A DNA stretch of 64,000 nt, taken from the NCBI GenBank assembly GCA_910584965.1, contig CAJUDZ010000004.1:1-64000 (forward strand). The letters are read 5' to 3'. The notes beneath the pieces are model-generated. The model was not told the DNA's origin, did not search any database, and saw only the letters and a list, made by a program, of their open reading frames with translations. Source of the stretch: an uncultured Lachnospiraceae bacterium (GTDB lineage: Bacteria; Bacillota; Clostridia; Lachnospirales; Lachnospiraceae). The position numbers and the translations under genes were made by a program. Shown here in pieces: positions 42,269-51,341 of this stretch. Numbering within the stretch: the stretch's first letter is position 1; the number at the start of each line of letters is the position of its first letter.

Positions 42269-43129
42269 ATGACGGATATCAGGGAAATGATGAAAGATAA
42301 AAAGCGGATCGTAATCAAAATCGGTTCTTCTTCGCTGCAGCATGAACAGACCGGCGATCTGGATTATACGAAGCTCGATGTGCTTGTCAGAGAACTGTGC
42401 GATCTGCGCAATCAGGGAAAAGACGTCGTTCTTGTCACTTCGGGCGCGATCGCCGTCGGCCGGAAGGCAGTCTCTTTGAAAGACGCGCAAAAAGATAACC
42501 CGATCGCTGTCAAACAGGCTTATGCGGCCATCGGACAGGCCAGACTGATGATGACATATCAGAAAATTTTTGCGGAATACAACCAGGTGGCGGCACAGAT
42601 TCTGATGACCAAAAATACGATCGTGGATAATCTGAATCGTTTCAATGCCCGGAACACGTTTGCGGAACTTTTTAAGCTGGGCGTTATTCCGATCGTCAAT
42701 GAAAACGATACGGTAGCCACCTATGAAATCGAAATCGGGGATAACGATACCCTGTCCGCCATCGTTGCATCCCTTGTGGGGGCGGATCTTCTGCTTCTGT
42801 TATCGGATATCGACGGTCTGTATACGGATGATCCCCGGAAAAATCCGGACGCCAGATATATTGAAGTGGTGGAAGAGCTGACGGAAGAACTGCTCGGCAT
42901 GGGAAAAGCCTCCACCGGGAGCGATGCCGGGACCGGCGGCATGAATACGAAATTACAGGCAGCAAAAATCGCGGGAAGCATGGGCGTCGACATGGTTATC
43001 GCAAACAGTAAGGATATTAAGGTAATTCATAGAATTTTGTCCGGGAAAAAGATCGGGACACTGTTTCTTGCGTCTCCCGACGAGAGCTTTGATCTGCCGT
43101 TATACGTGCAGCAGATGCACAGGGAATAA
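42269..43129 (+). CDS. proB: Glutamate 5-kinase
   Basis: ProB phosphorylates glutamate to gamma-glutamyl phosphate, the first step of proline synthesis. The 286-residue protein is the short form: the amino-acid-kinase domain is complete (KIGSSSLQ, VTSGAIAVG, IVNENDTV, SDIDGLYTDDPR, GTGGMNTKLQAA) but the C-terminal PUA domain of the about 370-residue enzymes is absent. GAGGGG lies upstream. proA follows two genes later, so the pathway is split by a DUF896 gene and 5-FCL within one likely operon. Confidence 0.95.
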   Translation: MTDIREMMKDKKRIVIKIGSSSLQHEQTGDLDYTKLDVLVRELCDLRNQGKDVVLVTSGAIAVGRKAVSLKDAQKDNPIAVKQAYAAIGQARLMMTYQKIFAEYNQVAAQILMTKNTIVDNLNRFNARNTFAELFKLGVIPIVNENDTVATYEIEIGDNDTLSAIVASLVGADLLLLLSDIDGLYTDDPRKNPDARYIEVVEELTEELLGMGKASTGSDAGTGGMNTKLQAAKIAGSMGVDMVIANSKDIKVIHRILSGKKIGTLFLASPDESFDLPLYVQQMHRE

Positions 43130-43183
43130 AAATTTTATGGCGGCGGAGAAGACACCTGAAAATTCATGAAACGGAGGGAAATG

Positions 43184-43411
43184 ATGAGCGGGTTAGACGA
43201 GATGATTCAGCGGATTAACGAATTGTATCATAAGTCACAGAAGGAAGGGCTGACGGAAGAAGAAAAAGAAGAGCAGGCGAAACTGCGCAGCGCTTATGTG
43301 GCCAATGTCAGAAGGAATCTCCGGGGGCAGCTTGATAACATTTCTATTGTGGAGAAGGACGGAACGATCACAAATCTCGGTGAAAAGCATGGAGGAAGGA
43401 ATGGGAGCTGA
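43184..43411 (+). CDS. DUF896 (YnzC-like) small protein
   Basis: This 75-residue cytoplasmic protein carries the DUF896 pattern RINELYHKSQKEGLTEEEKE followed by QAKLRSAYVANVRRNLRGQL. The start at 43184 is chosen because GGAGGG (43173-43178) lies 5 bases upstream; ATGs at 43166 and 43181 are too far upstream of or too close to it. YnzC in Bacillus is part of the SOS yneA operon, but here it sits among proline genes. It overlaps the next gene by 11 bases. Molecular role unknown. Confidence 0.85.
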   Translation: MSGLDEMIQRINELYHKSQKEGLTEEEKEEQAKLRSAYVANVRRNLRGQLDNISIVEKDGTITNLGEKHGGRNGS

Positions 43412-43994
43412 AGACAAAAAAAGGCTCAGAAAACAAATTCTGGCGGTCAGGGATGCGATGCCGCAGGAGATGTACAGGGAGAGCAGCCGGCAGATTCTGG
43501 AAACGCTTCTGGAGATGCAGTCATATCGGGAATCAGACACCATTCTGACTTATGTAAACTATCGGAGTGAAGTGAGGACGACTGACTTGGTCAATAGGGC
43601 TTTGGCCGATGGGAAGCGGGTTTTTGTGCCAAAGGTATCCGGGGAAAGGATGGATTTTTATCGGATCACCGGCATGGAAGCGTTACACGAAGGATATCAG
43701 GGGATTCGGGAACCGGTTTCCGGACAGGTATTCGGACCGGAAACGGATACGGGACATGCGCTGATGTTGATGCCGGGGGCCGTTTTTGATGAAAGCTGTC
43801 ATCGGATCGGTTACGGCAAAGGGTTTTACGACAGATATTTGAGAGAACTTTCGGAAATGGGCGTGACTGTCAAAACGCTGGCGTTGTGTTTTGAATGTCA
43901 GGTTCTGGCCGCGATTCCGTGGGAAATCCACGATATCAGGCCGCAGATGATTTTGTCGGAAACGAAGCTCAGGTGTGGAAAGGAGTTTACATAA
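43401..43994 (+). CDS. 5-formyltetrahydrofolate cyclo-ligase
   Basis: This enzyme returns 5-formyl-THF to the active folate pool as methenyl-THF, using ATP. The 197-residue product has the typical basic N-terminus (KKRLRKQILAVRDAM) and the signature GYGKGFYDRYL near residue 138. The ATG at 43401 follows GGAGG by 5 bases; the frame is open further upstream inside the DUF896 gene. It complements fhs and folD at 18661-21194. Confidence 0.9.
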   Translation: MGAEDKKRLRKQILAVRDAMPQEMYRESSRQILETLLEMQSYRESDTILTYVNYRSEVRTTDLVNRALADGKRVFVPKVSGERMDFYRITGMEALHEGYQGIREPVSGQVFGPETDTGHALMLMPGAVFDESCHRIGYGKGFYDRYLRELSEMGVTVKTLALCFECQVLAAIPWEIHDIRPQMILSETKLRCGKEFT

Positions 43995-43996
43995 CA

Positions 43997-45244
43997 ATGT
44001 ATTGTTTGGAAGAAACAGGAAAAAGGGCCATGCAGGCAAAATATGTGCTGCAGACATTGGCGGCCGACAAAAAAAATGCCGCGCTGGAAGCGGCTGCGAA
44101 GGCTTTTCTGGCAAGGAAAAGGGAACTGCTTGCGGCTAACGAAAAAGATTTGAAGAACGGGGAAGAAAACGGGATGCATCCCGGACTGCTTGACAGGCTC
44201 CGTCTGACGGAAGAACGCATTCGGGCGATGGCGGAAGGACTGATCGAAATCACAAAGCTTCCCGACCCGATCGGCGAAGTGCTGGAACAGTTTGACCGGC
44301 CGAACGGACTGCATATTACCAAAGTGCGCGTGCCTTTTGGCGTTATCGGCATTATCTATGAATCCAGACCGAATGTGACGGCGGATGCTTTCGGTTTATG
44401 CTTTAAAACCGGAAACGCGGTCATTTTAAAGGGCGGAAAGGATGCCATTCATTCCAATATCGCGATTTCGGATATCATCCGCGAAGCGCTGGAAGGGGAG
44501 GGCGTTCCGAAAGATGCCGTACAGCTGATTACCGATACGGACAGGCAGGTAACGAGCGATTTCATGAAACTGGACCGGTATGTGGATGTGCTGATTCCAA
44601 GAGGCGGCGCCGGGCTGATTCGTGCCGTTGTGGAGAACAGCACGATTCCCGTAATCGAGACGGGGACCGGCAACTGCCATATTTATATCGACGAGGAAGC
44701 GGATCTGGCCAAAGCCATTCCGATCGTGATCAATGCCAAGACACAGCGCATAGGTGTCTGTAATGCCTGCGAATCTCTGGTGATTCACGAAAAGATTGCG
44801 GATAAAGTTCTGCCGGCGCTGGGAAAAGCCCTGCGGGAGAAAGATGTGGAAATGCGGGGAGACGAAACGGCAAGAACGCTGATTCCCGGCTGCCTGCCGG
44901 CAAAGGAAGAAGATTATGGAACCGAATACCTGGACTATATCGTTTCCATCAAAACCGTTGCGTCTCTGGAAGAGGCGGCCGCGCATATCAACCGCTATAC
45001 GACCCGCCATTCCGATGCCATCATTACGGAAAACAAAGAACATGCGCGTATTTTCTTACAGGAAATTGATTCCGCCTGTGTATATGTGAATGCGTCTACC
45101 CGGTTTACGGATGGATTCGAGTTCGGTTTCGGTGCGGAAATCGGAATCAGCACACAGAAACTGCATGCGAGAGGGCCGATGGGATTAAAAGAACTGACCA
45201 CCTATAAATATACGATCGTAGGAGACGGACAGATCAGACCGTAA
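43997..45244 (+). CDS. proA: Gamma-glutamyl phosphate reductase
   Basis: ProA reduces gamma-glutamyl phosphate to glutamate semialdehyde with NADPH, the second step of proline synthesis. From the ATG at 43997 (AAGGAG 12 bases upstream) it has 415 residues, exactly the family size. It carries GVIGIIYESRPNVTADAFGL, VILKGGKDAIHSN, IPVIETGTGNCHIYID and the catalytic cysteine in AKTQRIGVCNACESL. It comes 2 bases after the 5-FCL stop. No clear terminator follows. Confidence 0.96.
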   Translation: MYCLEETGKRAMQAKYVLQTLAADKKNAALEAAAKAFLARKRELLAANEKDLKNGEENGMHPGLLDRLRLTEERIRAMAEGLIEITKLPDPIGEVLEQFDRPNGLHITKVRVPFGVIGIIYESRPNVTADAFGLCFKTGNAVILKGGKDAIHSNIAISDIIREALEGEGVPKDAVQLITDTDRQVTSDFMKLDRYVDVLIPRGGAGLIRAVVENSTIPVIETGTGNCHIYIDEEADLAKAIPIVINAKTQRIGVCNACESLVIHEKIADKVLPALGKALREKDVEMRGDETARTLIPGCLPAKEEDYGTEYLDYIVSIKTVASLEEAAAHINRYTTRHSDAIITENKEHARIFLQEIDSACVYVNASTRFTDGFEFGFGAEIGISTQKLHARGPMGLKELTTYKYTIVGDGQIRP

Positions 45245-45320
45245 TGCCCTCAAAACCGCCTTTTTTCGTAAATTTTAGCAATTTTCGCGCAAATATTGTA
45301 TTTTTTTTCGAAAAGTACTG

Positions 45321-45329
45321 TGATATAAT
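45321..45329 (+). promoter_or_regulatory. Extended -10 promoter of the first chemoreceptor gene
   Basis: TGATATAAT (45321-45329) is an extended -10 element (TG, one base, TATAAT), 100 bases before the chemoreceptor start. A T-run occupies the -35 position and no hexamer matches well. Confidence 0.5.
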
Positions 45330-45428
45330 GAATACAGACTTTTGCGGTTTTTATCAAGCATGTCACGGTTATATTGTATTTTTGCTGAATGACCGCGTGA
45401 GTCAATAACAAACAGGGGAGATGCTGCG

Positions 45429-47180
45429 ATGGACAGTGAAAAGAAAAAGAGGAAAAAGGGGATTGGGATTCTGCCCAAAATGGTATTGATGTGTTCTTTG
45501 CCGATGGTTATTCTGGAAGTCATCATTACATTGTACTCCATGAATGCGCTGCAGGACGGTATGCAGTCGGAGGCCTTTAACGGGCTGGGCGATCTGTGTC
45601 AGGCTGTTGAAGCGGCTTATGATGCGGTCGATTCCGGCGAATACCATATGGAAGGGGAACTGCTGTACAAAGGCGAATACTGCGTGACGGAAAATGTGGA
45701 TGTTATCGACAGCTTTACGAAAGATTCCGATGTTTCCGTTACATTGTTTTATGGCGATACGCGGGGGGCGACCTCGCTGATCGATAAGGAGACGGGAAAA
45801 CGGATTGTGGGAACGAAAGCTTCCGACGCCGTTATCAGCGCCGTGCTGCAGAAAGGGGAAGTTTACCAGACGGACAGCATTGTTGTCAACGGTGAAAATT
45901 ATTATGCTTATTACAAACCGGTGAAAGATGACAGCGGCAATATTGTGGGGATGGTCTTTGCCGGCCGGCCGAGTAAAGATGTGGATGCAATCATCATCAA
46001 AGAGACTTCCAGTGTCGCAGTCATCGCGGTTATTATTCTGTTGATATCCATCGTGATCTGCGCGCTTCTCGTAAAAGGAATCGTGCGCGTTGTCATTCAT
46101 GCGGAAGGGCTGCTGGAAGGCATTGCGGGCGGCCGGCTGAAGATACAGTTAAGCGGAGGCGCGGCAAAACTCGGCGAAGCGGCAAGAAAAAGAACGGATG
46201 AGATCGGTTTGATGATCAATTCGATGTATGATCTTGTGGAAAAGCTGCAAAGTATGGTCTTAAATATCAAAACCTCTACGGAAAACCTGATGCGGTCGGG
46301 TGACTCTTTGGAGTCCATGGCTTCCCAGACGAGCACGACGGCGGACGAAATCAGTCAGGCGGTGGAAGATATTTCCAAAGGCGCGGTAACCCAGGCTGAG
46401 GATATTGAAACGGCGACAGCGCAGGTGGCGGGCATCGGTGAAATGATTGAAAATATCGTAAGCGGCGTCAAAGAGCTGGATGAAATATCTCTCGGTATCA
46501 AGAAAGCGGATGACGAATCCGAGAAGATCATCAGTGAGCTGAGCGTTTCCAATGACAGAACGAATGAAGCGATTCGGAAGATCGGTGCTTCCGTCCGCAC
46601 CACAAATGAATCCGTCGGAAGAATACAGGAGGCAATTAACCTGATTACGGCGATCGCCAGCGAAACGAGTCTGTTGTCGTTGAACGCGAGCATTGAAGCG
46701 GCGCGTGCGGGTGAAGCGGGAAGAGGATTTGCGGTTGTGGCTTCCCAGATTTCAAAACTGTCGGAAGACTCCAACAGTTCCGCCAAAACGATTGAAAATA
46801 TTATCGTACAGCTTGCCGCTGATTCCGAAGCGTCAGTCCGGATTATGGATGAGGTCGGAGAGATTATCAGGGAACAGAAACGGAAGCTGGATGAAACCAG
46901 AGATAAGTTTAAAGACGTCAGCCGGGGAATTGAAACTTCCATGTCCGAGACGGAGAAGATTTATGCGCAGACAAAGGAATGCGATCAGGCAAGAGTCAGG
47001 GTGACGGATATCGTTCAGAATCTTTCCGCCGTTGCACAGCAGAACGCCGCTTCGACGGAAGAGACCAACGCGGCAATGCAGGAGCTGAATGCGACGATTA
47101 ATCTGCTGGCGGAAGCCGCAAAAGATTTGAAGGAGATTGCCGATGAGCTGGAAAAGGACGTTTCTTTCTTCCAGGTATAG
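45429..47180 (+). CDS. Methyl-accepting chemotaxis protein (Cache type)
   Basis: This 583-residue transmembrane receptor has a short basic tail, TM1 (about 14-40) and an external single-Cache-like sensor (about 45-190; FTKDSDVSVTLFYGDTRGAT, VNGENYYAYYKPVKDDSGNI). TM2 (194-219), a HAMP region and a long signalling coiled coil follow. The coil has the conserved hairpin tip SETSLLSLNASIEAARAGEA then GRGFAVVASQ near 411-437. The ligand is unknown. No flagellar or other che genes lie in the window. A small protein gene follows after 24 bases. Confidence 0.92.
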   Translation: MDSEKKKRKKGIGILPKMVLMCSLPMVILEVIITLYSMNALQDGMQSEAFNGLGDLCQAVEAAYDAVDSGEYHMEGELLYKGEYCVTENVDVIDSFTKDSDVSVTLFYGDTRGATSLIDKETGKRIVGTKASDAVISAVLQKGEVYQTDSIVVNGENYYAYYKPVKDDSGNIVGMVFAGRPSKDVDAIIIKETSSVAVIAVIILLISIVICALLVKGIVRVVIHAEGLLEGIAGGRLKIQLSGGAAKLGEAARKRTDEIGLMINSMYDLVEKLQSMVLNIKTSTENLMRSGDSLESMASQTSTTADEISQAVEDISKGAVTQAEDIETATAQVAGIGEMIENIVSGVKELDEISLGIKKADDESEKIISELSVSNDRTNEAIRKIGASVRTTNESVGRIQEAINLITAIASETSLLSLNASIEAARAGEAGRGFAVVASQISKLSEDSNSSAKTIENIIVQLAADSEASVRIMDEVGEIIREQKRKLDETRDKFKDVSRGIETSMSETEKIYAQTKECDQARVRVTDIVQNLSAVAQQNAASTEETNAAMQELNATINLLAEAAKDLKEIADELEKDVSFFQV

Positions 47181-47204
47181 GCGGTGCAGGAGTAAGAGGC
47201 TTTT

Positions 47205-47465
47205 ATGATGGGCGATGAATTGAATATGTCCGTATCCCCGATCTGTACAAAGAACGGAAAGAAATATGCGTTTGTTTCTTTTACGGACGGAACCCGGAGC
47301 GCGGAAGGAAAGATTCCGGACTGTAAGATTACTGCGAACACAGGATTTGATGCGAATGAGGTAAGACAGCTGGAAGCATATATGAATCGTGAACTGCCGC
47401 GGTTAAAGAAAATGGCGGCGGGAATCGATATTATGAAAAACTTTATAAACGGCACGAAAACATAA
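47205..47465 (+). CDS. Small conserved protein, function unknown
   Basis: This 86-residue cytoplasmic protein has no signal peptide. The first half looks beta-rich (SVSPICTKNGKKYAFVSFTD), the second a helix (DANEVRQLEAYMNRELPRLK). GGAG lies about 12 bases before the ATG; two ATG codons are adjacent. It probably shares a transcript with the chemoreceptor upstream, since a terminator follows it. I do not recognise the family. Confidence 0.65.
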   Translation: MMGDELNMSVSPICTKNGKKYAFVSFTDGTRSAEGKIPDCKITANTGFDANEVRQLEAYMNRELPRLKKMAAGIDIMKNFINGTKT

Positions 47466-47470
47466 TTTTG

Positions 47471-47509
47471 AAAGAGCGGTTGACCGGAGAAACGGAAGCC
47501 GCTCTTTTT
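47471..47509 (+). terminator. Rho-independent terminator of the chemoreceptor unit
   Basis: AGAGCGG (47473-47479) pairs with CCGCTCT (47499-47505), with five T following. Confidence 0.75.
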
Positions 47510-47558
47510 CGTTAAAAAGTAAACGAAGTTTTTTGTAGAAAAATGAAAGATGTACGGG

Positions 47559-47564
47559 TATAAT
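47559..47564 (+). promoter_or_regulatory. -10 element before the hydrogenase operon
   Basis: A perfect TATAAT lies 65 bases before the first gene. The best -35 candidate (TTGTAG) is 20 bases away, so the promoter may need an activator or lie elsewhere. Confidence 0.35.
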
Positions 47565-47628
47565 AAGAGTTATTCCATGTATGAAACCAAAACAATGCAG
47601 ATAAAAACAGAGAAACAAGGGGGTATTT

Positions 47629-49461
47629 ATGAGCAGATTAGAAATTGCGTCACCAAACCGTGCCAGAATCGTTATGGAAGGACTTTATAAAGATCTGGAA
47701 CGCAGAATTGAATCCAGCCCGCCGGGACTTTGTCCGGTAGATATGGCGCGTGCGTTTCTGGATCTGTGCCATGCACAGACCTGTGGAAAATGTGTGCCCT
47801 GCCGCATCGGGCTTGGACAGCTCAGTCATTTTATGGAAGATGTGCTGAACGGCAAGGCAACGATGGAAACGCTTGATATCATGGAACAGACGGCGCTCTC
47901 CATCATGGAATCGGCGGACTGCGCCATCGGTTATGAGGCCGCAGACATGGTTTATAAGGGACTTATCGGATACCGGGACGATTACATAGGGCATATTCAG
48001 AATAACCGCTGTACCTGTACATACAATCAGCCCGTATCCTGTGTATCCCTGTGCCCGGCACATGTGGATATCCCGGGATATATCGCGCTCGTAGGGGAAG
48101 GCAGGTATCAGGACGCAATCCGTCTTATCCGAAAAGACAATCCGTTTCCGACGACCTGCGGCTTTATCTGCGAGCATCCCTGTGAAGCCAGATGCCGGAG
48201 AAACATGGTGGATGATTCCGTCAATATCCGGGGGCTGAAAAGAGTGGCCGCCGATTTTGCGGGAGAAGTGGATCCGCCGGCCTGCGCACCGGCTACCGGA
48301 AAACGGGTTGCCGTTCTGGGCGGCGGTCCCGGAGGGCTCAGCGCCGCTTATTATTTACAGTTGATGGGACATCAGGCAACGGTATACGAAATGCTCCCGG
48401 AACTGGGCGGAATGCTGCGTTACGGCATCCCCAATTACCGGCTGCCGAAGAACCGGCTGGATGAAGATATCAGGAGCATTTTAAAAACCGGGGTCGAGGT
48501 AAAGCACGGACTGAAAATCGGACAGGACATTACCATTCAGGAACTGCGGGAACAGTACGATGCGGTACTGATTACAATCGGCGCCAGCACCGACAAGAAA
48601 CTCGGACTGGAAGGGGAAGATGCGGAAGGAGTGCTTTCCGCGGTGCAGTTCCTCCGGAATGTGGGAAAACATGAGATCATGGATTTGACGGGGAAAAAAG
48701 TTGCGGTCATCGGCGGCGGAAACGTGTCCATGGATGCGGTGCGGACGGCAAAGCGGCTGGGCGCTGAGAAGGTAAGCATCGTATACAGAAGAAGAATGTC
48801 GGATATGACGGCGCTTCGGGGGGAAATCGACGGTGCGGTGGCGGAAGGAATCGAGCTCCAGACTCTGAAAGCACCGGCATCGATTGTTGTTGACGAACGG
48901 AACCATGTGAAAGGAATCTATGTAACGCCTCAGATGGTCAGCGCAATCCGGGACGGCCGGGCGAGCATCAGGCCTACCGGGGAAGAAGACCTCTATATTC
49001 CCTGTGACGTGCTGATCAAAGCCATCGGGCAGAACATCGAGACGCGGCATTTTGAAGAGGCCGGCATTCCGGTTGCGAGAGGACGGATTGTGACGAAGCG
49101 TTCCGGCACGTTTGCGAATATGCCCGGTGTTTTTGCGGGAGGCGACTGCGCCAGCGGCCCGGCTTCCGTGATCAGCGCGATTGCGGCGGCGAAAGTCGTT
49201 GCGGCCAATATCGATGAATATCTGGGATATCGTCATGAAATATCCTGTGACGTGAAGATTCCGGAACCCCGCCTGAATGACAATACGCCCTGCGGAAGAG
49301 TCAATCTGACGGAACGGGAAGCGTGCGAACGAATCCGTGATTTTGAAGGCGTGGAAAACTGCATGACAGAAGAAGAGGCGAAACAGGAGGCAAACCGCTG
49401 TCTGAGATGCGATCATTTCGGATATGGTATATTTAAAGGAGGCAGAGAAACATTATGGTAA
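47629..49461 (+). CDS. NuoF-like cluster domain fused to a GltD-like flavoprotein
   Basis: This 610-residue fusion begins with an iron-sulfur segment like the NuoF/HydB C-terminus (TCGKCVPCRIGLGQL at about 50-64). A GltD/NfnB-type cysteine domain follows (CVSLCPAHVDIPGY; TCGFICEHPCEARCRR), then an FAD motif VAVLGGGPGGLSAAYYLQ (about 225) and an NAD(P)H motif VAVIGGGNVSMDAVRTAKRLG (about 357). The end has a GGDCASGPASVISAIAAAK flavin motif and CLRCDHFG. It lacks the FMN/NADH domain of true NuoF. It overlaps hydA by 7 bases, so the two very likely form one enzyme moving electrons between NAD(P)H and the hydrogenase, possibly by bifurcation. GGGGG precedes the ATG. Confidence 0.88.
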   Translation: MSRLEIASPNRARIVMEGLYKDLERRIESSPPGLCPVDMARAFLDLCHAQTCGKCVPCRIGLGQLSHFMEDVLNGKATMETLDIMEQTALSIMESADCAIGYEAADMVYKGLIGYRDDYIGHIQNNRCTCTYNQPVSCVSLCPAHVDIPGYIALVGEGRYQDAIRLIRKDNPFPTTCGFICEHPCEARCRRNMVDDSVNIRGLKRVAADFAGEVDPPACAPATGKRVAVLGGGPGGLSAAYYLQLMGHQATVYEMLPELGGMLRYGIPNYRLPKNRLDEDIRSILKTGVEVKHGLKIGQDITIQELREQYDAVLITIGASTDKKLGLEGEDAEGVLSAVQFLRNVGKHEIMDLTGKKVAVIGGGNVSMDAVRTAKRLGAEKVSIVYRRRMSDMTALRGEIDGAVAEGIELQTLKAPASIVVDERNHVKGIYVTPQMVSAIRDGRASIRPTGEEDLYIPCDVLIKAIGQNIETRHFEEAGIPVARGRIVTKRSGTFANMPGVFAGGDCASGPASVISAIAAAKVVAANIDEYLGYRHEISCDVKIPEPRLNDNTPCGRVNLTEREACERIRDFEGVENCMTEEEAKQEANRCLRCDHFGYGIFKGGRETLW

Positions 49462-51200
49462 ATCTTACGATAGACGGCAAAAAAATAACGGTGGAAGAAA
49501 ACACAACCATTATGGAGGCCGCCGCACAGAATGGAATACCCATCCCGAAGCTCTGCTACTTAAAAGACATTAACGAAATTGCGGCCTGCCGCGTCTGCGT
49601 TGTGGAACTGGAAGGAAAAGACCGGCTGATCACTTCCTGCAACAATGTGGCCAAAGAAGGCATGGTGATTTATACGAACAGCCCGAAAGTCCGCCGGAAC
49701 AGACGGACAACGGTGGAGCTGATTTTATCACAGCATGATTCCAACTGTGTGAGCTGCAAAAGGAGCGGTAACTGCAGTCTTCAGACCGTAGCGAATGATT
49801 TGAACATTATCGATATTCCTTTTAAAATGGAAATCGGGAAACAGGCATGGGATAAGCAGTTTCCCCTGATCCGGGATTCCTCCAAATGTATCAAGTGCAT
49901 GCGCTGCGTACAGGTCTGTGAAAAAGTACAGGGACTCGGCGTCTGGGATGTGGAAGGCACGGGTACCTGGACGACCGTCAATGTTGCGGGACATAAGAGC
50001 ATCAGCGAGGCGGACTGTGCCCTCTGCGGCCAGTGTATTACCCATTGCCCGACGGGCGCGCTCAGAGAGCGGGACGATACGGAGAAAATATGGGACGCCA
50101 TCGCCGACAGGGAAAAAATTGTTGTCGTTCAGGTAGCGCCTGCGGTGCGCGCGGCCTGGGGCGAAGAACTCGGCATGAAAGCGGAAGAAGCAGGCGTTGG
50201 TAAAATTCTGGACGCCCTGAAAAGAATGGGGGCGGATTATGTATTCGATACGACTTTTTCCGCAGATTTAACGATTATGGAAGAAGGAAACGAATTTTTG
50301 CAGCGGTTTACGGCAGGCGGATTAAAAGAACGGCCGATGTTTACATCCTGCTGTCCCGGCTGGGTGCGTTTCATCAAATCCCAGTTCCCGCATATGATCG
50401 GACAGCTTTCTACGGCGAAATCGCCGCAGCAGATGTTCGGCGCCGTAATGAAAACGTATTTTGCGAAGAAACTGGATGTTTCTCCGGAACAGATTTTTAC
50501 AGTATCCGTGATGCCCTGTGTCGCCAAAAAGGGAGAACGGGAAATGGAGCTGTTTTATGAGGAATATGCGGGTCACGATATTGATGTCGTCATTACGACG
50601 AGAGAACTCGTGAAAATGATCCGTTCCGCACATATCAGCCCGGATACGCTGCAGGATATCGAAAGCGACAGACCCATGCAGCAGGGCTCCGGCGCGGGCG
50701 TTATTTTCGGCGTTACGGGCGGCGTTATGGAAGCGGCGCTCCGGACGGCTTATTATCTCCTGAAAAAAGAAAATCCCCCGGCGGATGCTTTCAAAGCGGT
50801 CAGAAGCCCGGCATTTCAGGCGAATGAAGGAGTGGCGGAAGCGGATTTTACGATAGATAATATTACGGTAAAAACGGCCGTCGTCAGCGGTCTTTCCAAT
50901 ACACGGAAACTGCTCGGAAAGATTGAACGCGGCGAAGTGCATTATGATTTTGTGGAAGTAATGGCCTGTCCGGGCGGCTGTGTCGGAGGCGGCGGACAGC
51001 CTATCCATGACGGAGAAGAACGGGCATTTGAACGGGGCGGAAATCTTTACCGGCTGGACGAAACCGCGGCAATCCGTTTTTCTCATGAGAACCCGGATAT
51101 TATGCAGATGTACGATGAATTTTTCGAAAAACCGCTGTCCCATAAGGCGCATATGCTGCTGCATACGGAACATGGGAAACAGGATGATACGGAAGCGTAA
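49455..51200 (+). CDS. hydA: [FeFe] hydrogenase catalytic subunit, group A
   Basis: HydA makes or oxidises H2 at the H-cluster. The 581-residue protein has an N-terminal [2Fe-2S] domain (CYLKDINEIAACRVC) and a His-Cys3 cluster (QHDSNCVSCKRSGNC). Two [4Fe-4S] clusters follow (CIKCMRCVQVC; CALCGQCITHCPTGAL), then all three H-cluster motifs: TSCCPGWV (about 296), MPCVAKKGE (about 352) and MACPGGCVGGGGQP (about 502). All ligands are present. Maturation genes hydEFG are not in the window. With the upstream fusion protein it probably couples H2 to NAD(P)H; Rex is the obvious candidate regulator (inference). Confidence 0.96.
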   Translation: MVNLTIDGKKITVEENTTIMEAAAQNGIPIPKLCYLKDINEIAACRVCVVELEGKDRLITSCNNVAKEGMVIYTNSPKVRRNRRTTVELILSQHDSNCVSCKRSGNCSLQTVANDLNIIDIPFKMEIGKQAWDKQFPLIRDSSKCIKCMRCVQVCEKVQGLGVWDVEGTGTWTTVNVAGHKSISEADCALCGQCITHCPTGALRERDDTEKIWDAIADREKIVVVQVAPAVRAAWGEELGMKAEEAGVGKILDALKRMGADYVFDTTFSADLTIMEEGNEFLQRFTAGGLKERPMFTSCCPGWVRFIKSQFPHMIGQLSTAKSPQQMFGAVMKTYFAKKLDVSPEQIFTVSVMPCVAKKGEREMELFYEEYAGHDIDVVITTRELVKMIRSAHISPDTLQDIESDRPMQQGSGAGVIFGVTGGVMEAALRTAYYLLKKENPPADAFKAVRSPAFQANEGVAEADFTIDNITVKTAVVSGLSNTRKLLGKIERGEVHYDFVEVMACPGGCVGGGGQPIHDGEERAFERGGNLYRLDETAAIRFSHENPDIMQMYDEFFEKPLSHKAHMLLHTEHGKQDDTEA

Positions 51201-51271
51201 AGCCTTTTTGGCGTGTCAGCTGCAAAGCGCATCCGGCATACTGTGACAAGGTGCGTTGTTCGCATAAAAAC

Positions 51272-51300
51272 TTGCGTTCATGGCCGGATTGTGGTACATT
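51272..51300 (+). promoter_or_regulatory. Promoter of the lipoprotein-metH unit
   Basis: TTGCGT (51272-51277) and TACATT (51295-51300) are 17 bases apart, about 40 bases before the lipoprotein start. Confidence 0.4.
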
Positions 51301-51341
51301 CTTAAAGAAGCAATTTGAACACTTGGTTTTCCGGGAAAGGC

